Part shown: in pieces, positions 24,807 to 33,559 of the stretch | How positions within the stretch are numbered: position 1 is the stretch's first letter | How the letters are laid out: each line of letters opens with the position of its first letter | NCBI GenBank assembly: GCA_964413825.1 | Contig: CAYPTS010000004.1 | Coordinates: forward strand, 1 to 52,674 | Length of the DNA: 52,674 nt | Direction of reading: 5' to 3' | DNA from: JAFGKM01 sp964413825 | GTDB taxonomy: Bacteria; Ratteibacteria; UBA8468; B48-G9; JAFGKM01 | Program-made: the position numbers and the translations under genes | Notes under the pieces: model-generated | Database searches by the model: none | What the model saw: the letters and a program-made list of their open reading frames with translations, nothing else | Told to the model about the DNA's origin: nothing

Positions 24807-24819
24807 TAAACGGAAAAGC

Positions 24820-25626
24820 ATGAAACTGTTTACAAAAAACGAGTTGATTGAAGAGATTAAAAATATTGTCTCACAAGGGTGGCATAAAAGCGTAAAATTG
24901 ACACCGGATACAAGAAACGATGGGGCTGTCGGCAATACGCTGGAAGTTCTTCTCGGAATATCTGAAAACAATCTTCCGATACCGAATGCGAGAGAATGGG
25001 AATTGAAGGGGCAAAGATTGCATTCGTCGTCTTTGATTACGTTAAAGCATATTGAACCCTCACCTACGGGTGCACATATAGTAAGTAATGTTCTCCTTCC
25101 TAAGTATGGTTGGCCTCATAAAAAAGCAGGGCTAACTTATCCTGAGTCTGAAATGAGTTTTCGCTCAACTACAGGTGCAACTTGTTTTACCAACCGCGGG
25201 TTTAAAATAACAGTTGACAGGAAAGAGAAAAAATTGAAATTTATATTTGATTCCAAACAGGTTGATTTATCAAATCCTGAAATTCACGAGTGGCTTCTAT
25301 CAGTTGAAAAACGAGCAGGTTTAGGTCCCATCAATCCTGAACCTTATTGGGGCTTTGGGGATTTGGAGTATTCTGTCGGAGAAAAGATAAAGAATTGTTT
25401 TTACGTAATAGCGGATTCAAAAATCGAGAAAAAACAGGAACTTTTTGCTTACAAACATCTTTTTGTATTGTCTGGATTTTCCTTTGAGAAATTTTTATGC
25501 TGCATTGAATCAGGAAATTTTTTTGTGGATTTTGATGCGCGGACAGGGCATAATCACGGAACGAAATTCCGTCTGAAACAAAATGTCTGGTCTGAACTGT
25601 ATGCCGATGTCAAAGAAATATTTTAA
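24820..25626 (+). CDS. MvaI/BcnI-family restriction endonuclease
   Basis: A 268-residue protein placed 13 bp after the methyltransferase. The block NDGAVGNTLEVLLGI followed by REWELKGQR gives the acidic residues and the E-x-K expected in the MvaI/BcnI nuclease core; the family cleaves CC/WGG or CC/SGG as a monomer. Recognition here is predicted to be of the CCNGG type but is not shown by the sequence. Length fits the family (~240-270). No strong ribosome-binding site is visible, which may keep nuclease levels low relative to the methyltransferase. The gene is convergent with cluster 2. Confidence 0.85.
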   Translation: MKLFTKNELIEEIKNIVSQGWHKSVKLTPDTRNDGAVGNTLEVLLGISENNLPIPNAREWELKGQRLHSSSLITLKHIEPSPTGAHIVSNVLLPKYGWPHKKAGLTYPESEMSFRSTTGATCFTNRGFKITVDRKEKKLKFIFDSKQVDLSNPEIHEWLLSVEKRAGLGPINPEPYWGFGDLEYSVGEKIKNCFYVIADSKIEKKQELFAYKHLFVLSGFSFEKFLCCIESGNFFVDFDARTGHNHGTKFRLKQNVWSELYADVKEIF

Positions 25627-25699
25627 TCCTTTCTGTGATTTCTGTATGCGGCGAAACATTTATCCTGTAAAACCCCGTATTTCTATAACTATGCATTTT

Positions 25700-27664
25700 T
25701 CATCCCTCAAAGACTACCATCTGGTAGCCGGTTACTTCCGGCACAATAACGGTTGTATATCCGTCCCTGCAATCGAAAGGCAGTGATTTTACTGATGGCG
25801 CAAGATAAACCCGTGAAATCTTCCGAGTATCAATTCTCATGTGTAACTTTACGTTGTGTACCACGATGGGTTCTTCTATTATCTGGGTCTGTTTTCCCCG
25901 AAGTTCCGGCACATACGTAAGAAGATGAACCATTGTCCTTTCTGTCTGGGTTGTGACAGTTACCTGTCCGAATGAAGGCATGTTTTCAACGTGAACCAGC
26001 GGTTTTGGAAGCAGTCTTTTTATGCAATTGCCAAGTAGTATTTTATGTGCTACAACTGCGCGTTCAAAATATCCTCTGAAGAGAGAAAATCCGAAGTGAA
26101 TGATGTTTCCCGACTGGATTACAGCGGCGCCAATCTTTTCCTGCGGAGGAGTATACATGTTCCAGTGAGACCAGTTCCAGGTATTGAAATTGAAATACGG
26201 TTTCCAGAGGTCGGCCAGAACCTTTGCTTCCTTACCCGGGTGCATCACTATTCCGGAGTTGTAGATGTTAACCGGCATATCCTGGATTCCTGCTGAAATT
26301 GCATTATCTGCTTTGAAAAATGAGGGATTGTATTTCTCTATGCCTTCATAAGTCAGGTTATATTCCTTAAGGGCGAACTTTTCGTTTCCTTCTTTCAGTC
26401 CGGCGAAGGCGGAACTTATAAGAGTGCCTTCACCCGACAGGTGCTTCTGCAGTTTTCGTTGCAGGCTGCCGTCAACGCGCACGGTATCCGGAAGAATGAC
26501 CATGCGGTACCCTTCCATTGACGATTCGTTATCACCCACGTCGAACTGGCACTTCAATTCTGTCAGCATTCGGGCGGCGCCGGCTACAGGCGACATATCG
26601 AAAGATTCGTTATTGGAGAAGTTCTTCATGTCCGGGTACACAACAAGGATATCGGTAAGCGGACGGGCTTTTTCTGTCCACGGGTCCAAAGACGCAGTAC
26701 GGTGATAAACTTTTTCTATCAGGTCATAGACAGGTTTTTCAAGATTGCCCCGCGGATGCATATGGTCGCCGATGGAACACGTTCCGCCGTTCGCTATGGA
26801 ATTATAGCAGTCAAAAAGCAGCGCATGTTCGGGGCGCAGGCCGCAGAAATCTCCCCAGTGGCCGTGGAATCTGCCGGTCATAGTGAAAAAGGGTTTTTCG
26901 AGAGTTCGTACATACCTGATGACGGACGGGAAAAAATCATATCCCCAGCCGCCCTGTGGCAAAACTTCTATCTCAATATGTGTCGGCTGACTACGGAAAG
27001 GCATGCCGTTGAAGAAAAGGTTTATTCCTTTTTTTTTCTTGTTTACCAGTGTTTCGACTTCTGTCCGGAATGAATCGGTGATGTGCCGGCAGAACTTTTC
27101 TGCGTCGGATTCGTTGCAGGCATTTAGTCCTGCATTCTGCATCCCCTCGACGCATTCAACGCCGTAACACGGGGAGAAATTGATACAGTCGAGAAAAAGC
27201 CCGTCTACGGGGTAACGTTCGAGAATTTCCCGTATCATGGCCAGGATATGGCCGCGGTAGTTTGTGTTCAGACACATCCGGCGGAAGAAGCATCCGTCGC
27301 TTTCAAGGTTATAGATACGGCCTTCTCTGTCAACCTTACACCATTCTCGGTGCCGCAACGCATGTTCGTGGTCGAGTCCTGCGTTGAGATATGCTGCCAC
27401 CCGTATGTTTCGCTTGTGACACGCTGAAACCATGCTTCCGAGTAAGTCCCTATGTAGGCCGGGGTACCGGGTACCTATGTCGGTAGGATAATATGTGAAA
27501 CCGAGGTTGCACCGGGCAAAGACGGTAATGTAATCCACGCCGGCGTCCGCCAGCGTCCCGGCGAACCTTCCGGCATGAAAATCCCTGCCGATATCGCCAA
27601 TACCCGGCATTGTATGAAAGTCAAGGTGAACGGCTCTCTTTGGAAACAGGTTGGTTCTTTTCAT
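25700..27664 (-). CDS. GHL6-like TIM-barrel glycosidase with trimerisation-like domain
   Basis: A 654-residue protein beginning RAVHLDFHTMPGIGDIG, the typical start of hypothetical glycosyl hydrolase 6-like proteins. The barrel (about 1-330) includes YPVDGLFLDCIN and HGHWGDFCG. The following domain (about 350-480) resembles the GATase1-like beta-galactosidase trimerisation domain (YRMVILPDTVRVDGSLQRKL), and a beta domain closes the chain. No signal peptide is present. Substrate is unknown. It is the last gene of cluster 2 and overlaps the preceding one by 4 bp. Confidence 0.82.
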   Translation of the reverse strand: MKRTNLFPKRAVHLDFHTMPGIGDIGRDFHAGRFAGTLADAGVDYITVFARCNLGFTYYPTDIGTRYPGLHRDLLGSMVSACHKRNIRVAAYLNAGLDHEHALRHREWCKVDREGRIYNLESDGCFFRRMCLNTNYRGHILAMIREILERYPVDGLFLDCINFSPCYGVECVEGMQNAGLNACNESDAEKFCRHITDSFRTEVETLVNKKKKGINLFFNGMPFRSQPTHIEIEVLPQGGWGYDFFPSVIRYVRTLEKPFFTMTGRFHGHWGDFCGLRPEHALLFDCYNSIANGGTCSIGDHMHPRGNLEKPVYDLIEKVYHRTASLDPWTEKARPLTDILVVYPDMKNFSNNESFDMSPVAGAARMLTELKCQFDVGDNESSMEGYRMVILPDTVRVDGSLQRKLQKHLSGEGTLISSAFAGLKEGNEKFALKEYNLTYEGIEKYNPSFFKADNAISAGIQDMPVNIYNSGIVMHPGKEAKVLADLWKPYFNFNTWNWSHWNMYTPPQEKIGAAVIQSGNIIHFGFSLFRGYFERAVVAHKILLGNCIKRLLPKPLVHVENMPSFGQVTVTTQTERTMVHLLTYVPELRGKQTQIIEEPIVVHNVKLHMRIDTRKISRVYLAPSVKSLPFDCRDGYTTVIVPEVTGYQMVVFEG

Positions 27665-29724
27665 GTAAGTTTAATGATACAGTACCTGGTAATATTTTCA
27701 AGAGAGAAGGAAATTATGCCGTTTTTTGTTTTGACTTCCTTCGGCTTCTTGATATCCGGAGAGTAGAGCATGCCCTTTTTAAATTCTGTAGTTATCCTGA
27801 TAAGGCCTTTAGATTTTTTATACCGGATAGCTCTTGTGAGGTAATGTCCCGTGAATTGATTTTTGAAACGCCTGTCAGGTATTGCTGTAAAATTGCTTGA
27901 GAAGAAGGAGATTAACATATTTTCTCCTTCATTGTAAGTCTTGTAAAACCAGCCATCTGGACATTCAACGGAAAAAGTTGTTGCAGATTGTTCTTGTTCC
28001 GTTTTTTTACGCATCACTTTTACGGTGTTGTCATTCAGGCACCTGGCAGGGAGCCAGATGAATCGCCCTTTGCAGAGGTCTATCTCCAGCCATTCATGGG
28101 GTTGAAGTTTCCGGCCGGCGTATTTACCGGAACAGGCATTGAATACTTTTCTTTGTATGGGCCATATGTCAAAGAAGGTATTCATATCTACTTTTCGCCC
28201 AGGTTCCTTAAGCACAGCATCTATGCCGAAATATGACAGAAGATTCTTCTCCGCGGAGCGGCCGCGTTCGTCTCTCAGTCCCACAGGGCCGCTGGCTATG
28301 ACGGTTCCTCCACCTTTAAGATAAGCGATGGTTTTCCTCGCCGCTTCTTTTGACATGCAGTTGCTGTCGCATAAAATCAGGACAGGATATTTCTCGGGGG
28401 ACGGGATGTCTTCAACCACGTCGAACTGTATGTTTTTCATAAACATTGCAGAAGTGATTTTCCTAAAAGACGAAACGTAATCATCTTCGCTGTCTCCATA
28501 GAATGCCATCGTCTCGAAAGAAAAAAATAGGGCTGTTTTTGCCGCGCTTTCACCTTTAAATAGTTCCGGATAGGCCGTTTCAAAATGGTATCCTTCACCG
28601 ACGATGCCGGATTCATCAGGCAGGGTTTTTGTGCCTTTTTCCGGTATTCCCAGCCGTCCTTTCAACGTTGATATCCAGGTGCTTGTCCCCAGCAGTTTGT
28701 TAAAAGCCCATATGAGGAAAGCACTATCCGGAAAATGCGCATAGCCCATGCCTATGCTTGGTGCGCTTTTCCGGGAGGCAACTGCATTTTGAATCATTAT
28801 GTCAGGGATTCTTTCAACAATGTTTTTCTTGAAAGACCTAATTTCCCCGCACATTTCAAGCATGAAGCAGTTCAGGGCTTTGGACATGGTGCAGGCACTT
28901 AACCCGTCAACGTTCGTATATTTTTCGGCGTTTATCGAACAACAACTCATGAGCGGAAAATTATTTCCCGTTTCTTTTTTTACCATATTAAGGAAATCCG
29001 CGGAGTCGTTATATCTCATTTCTATCCAGTCACGAAATGCGTCAGATTCCATGTTCCCCCAGAATTTTCCGTCCATGGCATCGGGAAGTGTGTGGCTATA
29101 CAGTTTTTTATATTTCCTGCGGCAGTAGGAACAACCGCAGGCGACCCAGCCGGGGTAGTAAATAACGTCGTCGCACATTAGTCCGTCTATGCTCGTTTCG
29201 CTCAATAACCTTTTGACATAAGACCTGTATGCTTTCCTGAAATTCTCGTTGTTCATACAGAATATTTCCGCTTCATAAGCGGGAACGTAGCATGGCTTGC
29301 CGGTTTTCACGTTTATCATGCGGAAGTCTTTTATTTTGTGTCCGTTGCAGGTGATATTATTCGCGATTTCCCGGGAAGGATAAAGCGGGACATGGTGCCG
29401 GTTTCTGCACCAGATGTTCCATTTTGCCTGTAGATTTTTGGGACGATGCACAAGGACTGCGGAATGGTGGTCAAAAAGTTTTATTCCGTGATTGTGCAGC
29501 GCGTCGGCGGTGAACTTCAACAATTCGTGAAGCCGGTCCCAGATATAAATATGGTCCCACCTGAAATGGGCGCCGCAGATGATTGCGGTATTTATTCCGG
29601 CATCCTTATATTCTTTTGCCCTTAGGAGAATTTTCTCTTCAATCCCTTTATCCGGATAGATTAAGTCTTCCCATGTTATCCACCAGGAGACAACCCTGCA
29701 TTTATCAGTCGTTGGGTTTTTCAT
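27661..29724 (-). CDS. TIM-barrel glycosidase-like protein with trimerisation-like domain
   Basis: A 687-residue protein related in plan to its neighbour: an N-terminal barrel (about 1-380) with GLMCDDVIYYPGWVACGCSYC, then a GATase1-like beta-galactosidase trimerisation-type domain (about 410-520; YPVLILCDSNCMSKEAARKTI) and a C-terminal beta domain. The acidic pair in CDD and the Cys-rich CGCSYC loop resemble several uncharacterised GH-like proteins, including the C-terminal part of the giant cluster 1 protein. No signal peptide is seen. It overlaps both neighbours by 4 bp, indicating coupled translation. Confidence 0.78.
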   Translation of the reverse strand: MKNPTTDKCRVVSWWITWEDLIYPDKGIEEKILLRAKEYKDAGINTAIICGAHFRWDHIYIWDRLHELLKFTADALHNHGIKLFDHHSAVLVHRPKNLQAKWNIWCRNRHHVPLYPSREIANNITCNGHKIKDFRMINVKTGKPCYVPAYEAEIFCMNNENFRKAYRSYVKRLLSETSIDGLMCDDVIYYPGWVACGCSYCRRKYKKLYSHTLPDAMDGKFWGNMESDAFRDWIEMRYNDSADFLNMVKKETGNNFPLMSCCSINAEKYTNVDGLSACTMSKALNCFMLEMCGEIRSFKKNIVERIPDIMIQNAVASRKSAPSIGMGYAHFPDSAFLIWAFNKLLGTSTWISTLKGRLGIPEKGTKTLPDESGIVGEGYHFETAYPELFKGESAAKTALFFSFETMAFYGDSEDDYVSSFRKITSAMFMKNIQFDVVEDIPSPEKYPVLILCDSNCMSKEAARKTIAYLKGGGTVIASGPVGLRDERGRSAEKNLLSYFGIDAVLKEPGRKVDMNTFFDIWPIQRKVFNACSGKYAGRKLQPHEWLEIDLCKGRFIWLPARCLNDNTVKVMRKKTEQEQSATTFSVECPDGWFYKTYNEGENMLISFFSSNFTAIPDRRFKNQFTGHYLTRAIRYKKSKGLIRITTEFKKGMLYSPDIKKPKEVKTKNGIISFSLENITRYCIIKLT

Positions 29725-31625
29725 CTGTAGAATATCCTGTAATTGTCTGTATCAAAATCCACTTCCACAATGATTCCATTGCTGAATGTGGTACGTTGCT
29801 TGCGGTAATCGTCCTTCAGGAATTCATGCGAGAGCATCTCTTCGTATCCCACTTTCTGAAATAATCCGGAAATGATACGACATTGTTCCATCTCTGCTTC
29901 GGAGAAATCCAAATCCACGTTTTCAGGATAACTCCATGTCAAATAACCCGGACCGCCATTGAGTAGACCATGCAAAAAACCCGAATCTTTTCCAAAATAA
30001 GGGGCCACTCGTTTTGTCGCCTTCTCCGTAAACCATGGTGTTACAATGCAGTCATGATATACGAGATTAAAAAGCGGAACTGGAATTCCGTATCCGTTCA
30101 TATATGGTGCATGATGGACAAGGTCAATATGGGGAACAGCCCAATCTATAGGTTCCTCCGAACTGACAACCATCCCTTTGGACCGTATATAGTTAAAACA
30201 ACTTTTCCAGTATTCTATACATTCTCTCCTGGTCATACTGTGCATTGGATGATAGCATTCATCAGGCACTATCGCTGTGAAAACATCCAGATACGCCCCC
30301 TGTAAATCTATGCCGTTCCTGAGAATTTCCGTGATATTTCGTTGAACATAACCTAAAGCAAATTGTGCGCACAGAAAAGTCTGTTCTCCGCCATCCCAAT
30401 GACACATCTTCGGGACATTGCCTTCAACATTCCGTATAGATAATTCTTCATTATATGTATCTGCATCTTTATAATAATCGCGGTATTGGTCATGAATAGC
30501 AAAAACGTACCCCAATTCTCTGCATACCTTGGATAAATCGCTCATTCCTTTCCATCCTCCTGCTTCCGGACATGGAGGAAAAACATCCGGTACCAGATTA
30601 TCATAGCCACTTTTCCCCCAGCCGTCCAGGTGCACATAAGCATTGCTCAATCCCCGCCTTTTTAAATTTTTCAATTGTTTTATACGGGTATGGAATGAGG
30701 TGAGAACATGGTTGTTTTCCGGGTGGGCCAGATTCTTTTTATATCGATTGCTTCCCTGTACACAGTGGTAAAGAATAGAAGTGTGAATAATCGGTGCACC
30801 GATGAGTTTCTTAATTAAGGGGTTGTCGACGGTCTTCTCTTTTAACGTCCTGAAAATTCCTGTTTCTTTGACATAGCGGCGGTATCGTTTTGCCATAGTT
30901 GCATAATTGCACTGACTGTTGAAAAAGATATAGCGAACCGACCGGTTATAGCACATCCGGCCGAGAGAAGCATACCAAACCGGGTGTATGGACGTAGGAC
31001 CTCCTGCCGGATGAGAGAAAATGCACCCTGCATCCCACGGCGTTTCATATATCGCCATATATCCGGTGTCGTTCGTAACCTGCCCCCACCATTGCATGTA
31101 AAGTCCCCGGCTGAAACATCTGCCTCCGTCTTCAAGGGAAACGTCAGTTTCCCAATCATTTGGAAGCAGCATTCCTTGGTGGTCAGGTACGACAGAATAG
31201 CAGTTTTTCCCTCTGTCAGTGAAAGTGAACGGCTGAGGCCATCGGCACTCTGTAACTGTATTGTTTGTATTTGTATCAGGGATAACATGAAAAACAATCT
31301 CTTCGCGTTTATTTTCCACTGCAACCAGAAGTGTCAAAACCACTGGAACTTTGGTGCCGCCGGCTATGCAATCCCTAAGGTTTATCTTCACTCCGCAGTA
31401 GTATCCTGTTGTATATTTTGTGACAGTTTTTGTCAGAAATTCCGCAAACGGTATAAAACATTCTTCTTTTTCCATCAGGACTTTTATACCAGGTTTTGCC
31501 GCCGCATCCGATTGCCAAACTTTCCTTTTTGTCATAGCGTTTATACAAAAAGTCTTTTCATTGAACGTTAACCGTACGGATTCACCATAGATATTCCATA
31601 TGTGCGCACGTTTTTTAATCTTCAT
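29721..31625 (-). CDS. DUF5696/GH101-like glycosidase candidate
   Basis: A 634-residue protein: an N-terminal beta-rich part (about 1-270) and a TIM barrel (about 280-600). Barrel strands include AYVHLDGWGKSG, GAYLDVFTAI, KGMVVSSEEPIDW and PVPLFNLVYHD, an arrangement resembling DUF5696 and GH101-like (endo-alpha-N-acetylgalactosaminidase) folds, with candidate acids in LDV and SSEE. The assignment is by overall resemblance only. There is no signal peptide. It overlaps the LamG gene upstream by 11 bp and the next gene by 4 bp. Confidence 0.72.
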   Translation of the reverse strand: MKIKKRAHIWNIYGESVRLTFNEKTFCINAMTKRKVWQSDAAAKPGIKVLMEKEECFIPFAEFLTKTVTKYTTGYYCGVKINLRDCIAGGTKVPVVLTLLVAVENKREEIVFHVIPDTNTNNTVTECRWPQPFTFTDRGKNCYSVVPDHQGMLLPNDWETDVSLEDGGRCFSRGLYMQWWGQVTNDTGYMAIYETPWDAGCIFSHPAGGPTSIHPVWYASLGRMCYNRSVRYIFFNSQCNYATMAKRYRRYVKETGIFRTLKEKTVDNPLIKKLIGAPIIHTSILYHCVQGSNRYKKNLAHPENNHVLTSFHTRIKQLKNLKRRGLSNAYVHLDGWGKSGYDNLVPDVFPPCPEAGGWKGMSDLSKVCRELGYVFAIHDQYRDYYKDADTYNEELSIRNVEGNVPKMCHWDGGEQTFLCAQFALGYVQRNITEILRNGIDLQGAYLDVFTAIVPDECYHPMHSMTRRECIEYWKSCFNYIRSKGMVVSSEEPIDWAVPHIDLVHHAPYMNGYGIPVPLFNLVYHDCIVTPWFTEKATKRVAPYFGKDSGFLHGLLNGGPGYLTWSYPENVDLDFSEAEMEQCRIISGLFQKVGYEEMLSHEFLKDDYRKQRTTFSNGIIVEVDFDTDNYRIFYR

Positions 31626-32358
31626 GATATTCTCGCAATGGTTTTTTGTACATCGCCATAATCTCTTCCGCCGGTTTCATAGTGTCGGCAATGATTAATT
31701 CATCCATCACGGCATTCAGATTTCCGCCGATATTAAATTCCGCTCCTGCATCATTCATGTCAAAAGGTATTTCTGTCTTTGTCGTGTTGGAATTCCGCCC
31801 CTTTAAAACGCCGTTGACATACCCATACAGCTCATTGCTCTTCATCTTCCATGTTATTGCGATAAAAACCCATTCGTTCTCCTTTAAAAAGGTCTGCCCG
31901 AGTTGCAGGGAAGACGTCTTTCCGTCCTTGTCATTGATAAGGAAATATAGTCCGTACATATTTTTTGCCAGCACAAACAGGTTTTTATTATAGTGCGTTC
32001 CTTTGGGTCTAATTGTGAAAAACGTTCTGTCTCTTTTTTCGCCATTTGTATTCACGCTCCATCCGGACGGTTTTATCCAGAAAGAAACGGTCCCTTCCTC
32101 CATATTAAAGTTTTTCTCAATCGGATATATAAGTGCGGCGTTCTTTTCAAGAAAAACACCCATGGTATTGGCTGTTCCGTCCACAAAAACCGGTTTGCCA
32201 TACACTTGGCGTGGAACTGTCTTATGCTGGATGTCTTTAAAGTCTCCGTTAAAATGGCATTGAAACAGAAAATCCGTTTTTGTATCCTCCGCATGTGCGG
32301 TAAGGACGGCAAAACATGTGCAGAATAATAATTCCCATGCCATATTCGCCAGTTTCAT
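31615..32358 (-). CDS. Secreted LamG/concanavalin-like protein
   Basis: A 247-residue protein with a signal peptide (LLFCTCFAVLTAHA) and a single LamG/laminin-G-like jellyroll: VSFWIKPSGWS, NEWVFIAITWKMKSNELYGYVNG and AVMDELIIADTMKPAEEIMAMY are typical strands. Such domains bind glycans or act as carbohydrate-binding modules. There is no catalytic domain, so it is probably a stand-alone binding protein. AAAGGAG precedes the ATG, and the start overlaps the GH27 stop as ATGA. Confidence 0.88.
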   Translation of the reverse strand: MKLANMAWELLFCTCFAVLTAHAEDTKTDFLFQCHFNGDFKDIQHKTVPRQVYGKPVFVDGTANTMGVFLEKNAALIYPIEKNFNMEEGTVSFWIKPSGWSVNTNGEKRDRTFFTIRPKGTHYNKNLFVLAKNMYGLYFLINDKDGKTSSLQLGQTFLKENEWVFIAITWKMKSNELYGYVNGVLKGRNSNTTKTEIPFDMNDAGAEFNIGGNLNAVMDELIIADTMKPAEEIMAMYKKPLREYHED

Positions 32359-33539
32359 TTTGACTCCTTTCCCTTATTTCGGATTGTGACGTTTGGTGTC
32401 AGTATCACCATGATAACTTCATGGGGTGCTGTATCCGCGGTAAACCTGTCCTCCATAAATCCCAGTTCTTCATGTTTCCATAGCTCGCGGATTTTTATTG
32501 TCATATCTGGAGGTATCTCCAACTCGTCGCGGGTGGCCGTAATCTTTGCCGGCGCCTCGCCGCGATTGAAAAACGCTACTGCTATTCTACCGCCTGTCAG
32601 ATTCTTTCTCCATATTTCAGATTGTCCTGTCCGGCATATGCGTATGCCCTGCATACCTTTGGAATCCTGGTCAACTGCGATTACTTCGGTATTGAGCAGA
32701 ATAGAGCGCGTTTTCTCGTTCAAATGTCGGATGTCGGAACCTATTATCAGTGGCGCTGCAAGCATGCTCCACATACTCACGTGACTTCGCCATTCCACAT
32801 CCGTACATTTTTCTCCCCGTCTGGAAAACCCCACGTTGAGCATATCAGGGTCGTTCCAGTTCCCTGGTCCGGCGAACCGTTCCAGTCCCGTCATCCGGTC
32901 AATTGCCGTCAGAATGCCGATGCCCCGGTTGCTATTTTGCGGCGTATCCCACCTAGCACCGAGGTCAAACGATACGCGCCACATATAACCTCCGCAGGCC
33001 GCTCCCCACAGCCACGGCGACCGCTCTCCCCACTCGCATATGCTGTATACAATAGGTCTTCCCGTTTTTCTTAAAGCATCTCCCATCTTTTTGTATCTGC
33101 GGATGGCCGTTTTGTAATTCTCCGGCGCATAACAATAGTCATATTTCAGAAAATCCACTCCCCATGAGGCGAATGTTTTTGCATCTTGTTCTTCGTATCC
33201 GTAACTGCCGGGTTCTCCGCCGCATGTTTTGTTGCCCGCGTCAGAATAAATTCCGAATTTCAGTCCTTTGCCGTGGACATAGTCGGCAATTGCTTTCATC
33301 CCGTTGGGGAATCTTTTAGGATGTGGATACAGGACACCGCTTTTATCCCTCCCCCCGTGCCAGTGGTCATCAATTACTACATACTGATAACCGGCATCTT
33401 TATAGCCCATGGCAACCAGGATGTCTGCTGTTTCGCATATGTTCCGTTCGCTAACTTTCTCGCCGAGCGGATTATCGCCGAATGCCCGCCAACTATTCCA
33501 TCCCATGGGAGGAGTCAATGCAGGTTGGCTGTTTGTCAT
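32355..33539 (-). CDS. Alpha-galactosidase, GH27 family
   Basis: A 394-residue TIM-barrel glycosidase. The N-terminal PPMGWNSWRAFG, the nucleophile Asp in FLKYDYC (near residue 140) and the acid/base Asp in WRVSFDLGARWD (near 202) are GH27 hallmarks; GPGNWNDPDMLNVG also fits. It removes terminal alpha-galactose (or alpha-N-acetylgalactosamine or beta-L-arabinopyranose in relatives) from oligosaccharides. No signal peptide is visible, so it is probably cytoplasmic. I chose ATG 33539, with AAGGA seven bases upstream; the longer frame starts with TTG at 33563. It is the best-defined enzyme of cluster 2 and hints that the substrate carries alpha-linked galactosyl or similar sugars. Confidence 0.93.
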   Translation of the reverse strand: MTNSQPALTPPMGWNSWRAFGDNPLGEKVSERNICETADILVAMGYKDAGYQYVVIDDHWHGGRDKSGVLYPHPKRFPNGMKAIADYVHGKGLKFGIYSDAGNKTCGGEPGSYGYEEQDAKTFASWGVDFLKYDYCYAPENYKTAIRRYKKMGDALRKTGRPIVYSICEWGERSPWLWGAACGGYMWRVSFDLGARWDTPQNSNRGIGILTAIDRMTGLERFAGPGNWNDPDMLNVGFSRRGEKCTDVEWRSHVSMWSMLAAPLIIGSDIRHLNEKTRSILLNTEVIAVDQDSKGMQGIRICRTGQSEIWRKNLTGGRIAVAFFNRGEAPAKITATRDELEIPPDMTIKIRELWKHEELGFMEDRFTADTAPHEVIMVILTPNVTIRNKGKESK

Positions 33540-33559
33540 GATGACATCCTTATACAAGT

